From: Nocardia bhagyanarayanae
GTDB lineage: Bacteria; Actinomycetota; Actinomycetes; Mycobacteriales; Mycobacteriaceae
Assembly: GCF_006716565.1 (NCBI RefSeq)
Contig: NZ_VFPG01000002.1
Span: 248,001 to 312,000, forward strand
Direction: 5' to 3'
Length of the DNA stretch: 64,000 nucleotides
Below the pieces are notes generated by a model, which was not told the origin of the DNA, made no database searches, and saw only the letters and a program-made list of their open reading frames with translations. Shown in pieces: positions 63,501 to 64,000 of this stretch. Made by a program: the position numbers and the translations under genes. Each line of letters starts with the position of its first letter. Positions within the stretch are counted from its first letter, which is position 1.

Positions 63501-63675
63501 CGCGCCTTCGGCCGACAGTGCCGGAGCGGTCTTCGTGCTGTCGAGTGGCGATCAGGACACCGCGGCCGCCGTCGACTACTCGGAGCCGGAGCCGGTCGAG
63601 CTGCCGCAGCGGGCACGTCCGCGACGCAGGGCCGTCGGCCGTCCCGCGGGCCCGCCGGTCGACGCGCCGAACTGA
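60505..63675 (+). CDS. rne: ribonuclease E/G with IF2-N-like N-terminal domain
   Basis: An RNA endonuclease for mRNA decay and rRNA/tRNA maturation. The catalytic core lies between long disordered flanks: an S1 domain (QASMVGNVYLGKVQNVLPSMEAAFVDIG), RNase H-like and 5'-sensor parts (VIIRTASEGVSE), the DNase-I-like active site (MTVIDVNTGKFTGSGN; DFIDM) and the Zn-link CEHCHGRG. Residues ~18-60 (ERIRVHALAKRLGVTSKRIL) look like an IF2 N-terminal helical domain. The arms are Glu/Ala and Arg rich, with RRRRRGRRGRGRGRG and RRRRRRRRRRK stretches likely to bind RNA or partners. At 1056 residues it is normal for this group. GTG start with GAGGAGA. Confidence 0.96.
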   Translation: MAEQEPLETTSQDADQLPERIRVHALAKRLGVTSKRILAKLTELGADARSAQSNVDRAVAESVRDALVASEPETTTPAAEAEPQAPAADAADAAEPEQAGQPSGLLFSAPDPLHTGLPTAVDTPAQPTQLFTHAVQGEPHVATPPVFEAPSVAAPLFLSPDAAAAEQMRKRRRAERDAKRAEEPAAPEVVEEEPDTTEDEQETAEQQGEADEQPRRRRRGRRGRGRGRGEQHADAEGDEDEHAESDTEDEGGAETAEGAESAEPTDEGDTESESDESVPEGASRRRRRRRRRKVGGEGGDAEPSDDDPPNTVVHEREPRNKSRNRAASDEVQGITGSTRLEAKRQRRRDGREAGRRRPPILTESEFLARREAVDRVMVVREKSFSEHPTATQVAVLEDNILVEHFVTNTGQASMVGNVYLGKVQNVLPSMEAAFVDIGRGRNGVLYAGEVNWEAAGLGGKERKIEQALKPGDQVLVQVSKDPVGHKGARLTTQISLAGRFLVYVPGGTSTGISRKLPDTERKRLKEILRDIVPADAGVIIRTASEGVSEAELARDVERLQTTWRSIEEQAKKDGGAPKTLYEEPDLLVKVIRDLFNEDFSRLVIEGDRAWSTVENYIHTVAPDLLARVSRHENNGVDVFETFRIDEQLAKALDRKVWLPSGGTLVIDRTEAMTVIDVNTGKFTGSGNSNLEETVTRNNLEAAEEIVRQMRLRDIGGMIVVDFIDMVLESNRDLVLRRLTEALGRDRTRHQVSEVTSLGLVQMTRKKLGTGLVEAFSTTCEHCHGRGILVHTYPVEPSAAEETAPRREAGSRRRRGRDKGAAAAAATNGTPPPSESVEEEAAVKRAHPVALAMAAHSGTDTEPEQAEVAEAEVVATEADAVAANVADAVAAAQEALAEEAAEFETVTEEAAEAEPVVEFEAVEEPVAEVEEREAEPVVAVPAETGPVPVTEVEEPVVAEPVRKEPAVADAAVAAADRSVANGEPEPRQTGRRRRVARSAAAPSADSAGAVFVLSSGDQDTAAAVDYSEPEPVELPQRARPRRRAVGRPAGPPVDAPN

Positions 63676-63798
63676 GAAGATCATGGCGATTCGGCCGGTC
63701 GGACCCGAGCGGGGCGACCGGCCGAATACGTTCCGGCGGCGGTCCGCTCGGTGGAAACCGCGCGTGACGGGGTTGCCGGGAGGCTGCCGACCACCGAA

Positions 63799-63973
63799 TT
63801 GGGTCGGAGACCAGCGGTCTGGTAGCCTCGGAGGGTCGCTGCCTGGCGATGCGCCCGAAGCTGCTGACGCAGCGAGGTATGCGCCCCCGTGCAGCAACCA
63901 GCCAAGACAATTCACGTCGCGACTTGTGGCGTGAATGAAGCACGAGAAGACATCGAGTGGAGGAAGCCGACCG
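63799..63973 (+). promoter_or_regulatory. rplU promoter and leader
   Basis: TTGGGT (63799-63804) and TAGCCT (63823-63828) are spaced 18 bases apart and could be the promoter, giving a leader of about 140 bases. The leader holds a 7-bp hairpin ATTCACG (63910-63916)/CGTGAAT (63930-63936) before the GTGGAGGAAG ribosome site, and repeated GCTGC/GCAGC elements. A ribosomal-protein-binding leader is possible but unproven. Confidence 0.5.
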
Positions 63974-64000
63974 ATGGCAACGTACGCGATCGTCAAGACC
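63974..64000 (+). CDS. rplU: 50S ribosomal protein L21 (5' end only)
   Basis: Only the first nine codons are inside the window (MATYAIVKT), matching the start of bacterial L21. A GGAGGAAG ribosome site precedes the ATG at 63974, and the position directly after rne is the standard actinobacterial order (rne-rplU-rpmA). Confidence 0.9.

Noticed and set aside
60853..63996. A 1047-codon minus-strand open frame opposite rne
   Set aside because: Shadow of the repetitive Glu/Ala/Arg-rich rne sequence; no recognisable protein features.

Overview
The window is high-GC actinobacterial DNA, most likely Nocardia or a close relative. The evidence is GTG/TTG starts, stop-start overlapping operons, a mycothiol-dependent DsbA-like reductase, an mIHF nucleoid protein, paired ClpP1/ClpP2, and an EspG-type ESX chaperone. 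Gene order also matches, from memory and in reverse numbering, the M. tuberculosis stretch Rv2471-Rv2442 (aglA, glbO, pepN, Rv2466c-like, rpiB, nei, lipP, tig, clpP1, clpP2, clpX, valS, folC, Rv2446c, ndk, rne, rplU). Nocardia-type accessory modules interrupt this backbone.

Region by region: 0-6.4 kb holds a truncated globin (glbO), a GH13 alpha-glucosidase, a DUF5130 protein, an NmrA-like reductase, a complete IS5-family element with intact ends, and two small membrane proteins. 6.4-19.2 kb holds pepN, purC, a Nudix hydrolase, an ECF42-type sigma factor coupled to a YCII/DGPF protein, a ferredoxin-reductase-like flavoprotein, the CPWC mycothiol reductase, an M48 protease, rpiB, a Nei glycosylase, a GGDEF protein and two tRNAs (Gly-TCC, Pro-TGG). 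19.2-24.3 kb holds a small Cys/His protein, an FBP-domain (FusB-like) protein, a three-gene overlapping operon (small helical protein, PPE-like protein, EspG) and a LipP-type serine hydrolase. 24.7-31.8 kb holds the bacterial RNA-repair pair hen1-pnkp, both genes carrying long low-complexity insertions, and a phosphoketolase.

32-37.5 kb is a protein-folding and proteolysis block: FKBP lipoprotein, trigger factor, clpP1-clpP2 and clpX. 37.6-46.9 kb is mixed: a STAS protein lacking the phosphoacceptor serine, an NTF2-like protein, a RibD-like reductase, mIHF, fdhD and an FdhF/YdeP oxidoreductase, an FHA protein, a small secreted protein and a GNAT enzyme. 47-52 kb is a lipid-glycerol module: a TetR-glpD operon diverges from an alkyl-DHAP-synthase-like flavoprotein plus a diacylglycerol kinase, across a 33-bp near-perfect palindrome. 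52-54.3 kb holds a P-loop kinase-like protein and an XRE-cupin regulator divergent from a thioredoxin-reductase-like protein. 54.4-64 kb is valS-folC-DUF4233, a decayed GNAT gene, ndk, rne with a structured leader, and the start of rplU.

No CRISPR array, rRNA, prophage or integrase was seen. The most interesting items are the hen1-pnkp RNA-repair operon with unusual linkers and an upstream inverted repeat, the PPE-like/EspG trio, the TetR operator directly abutting a start codon, and the structured leaders of valS and rne.
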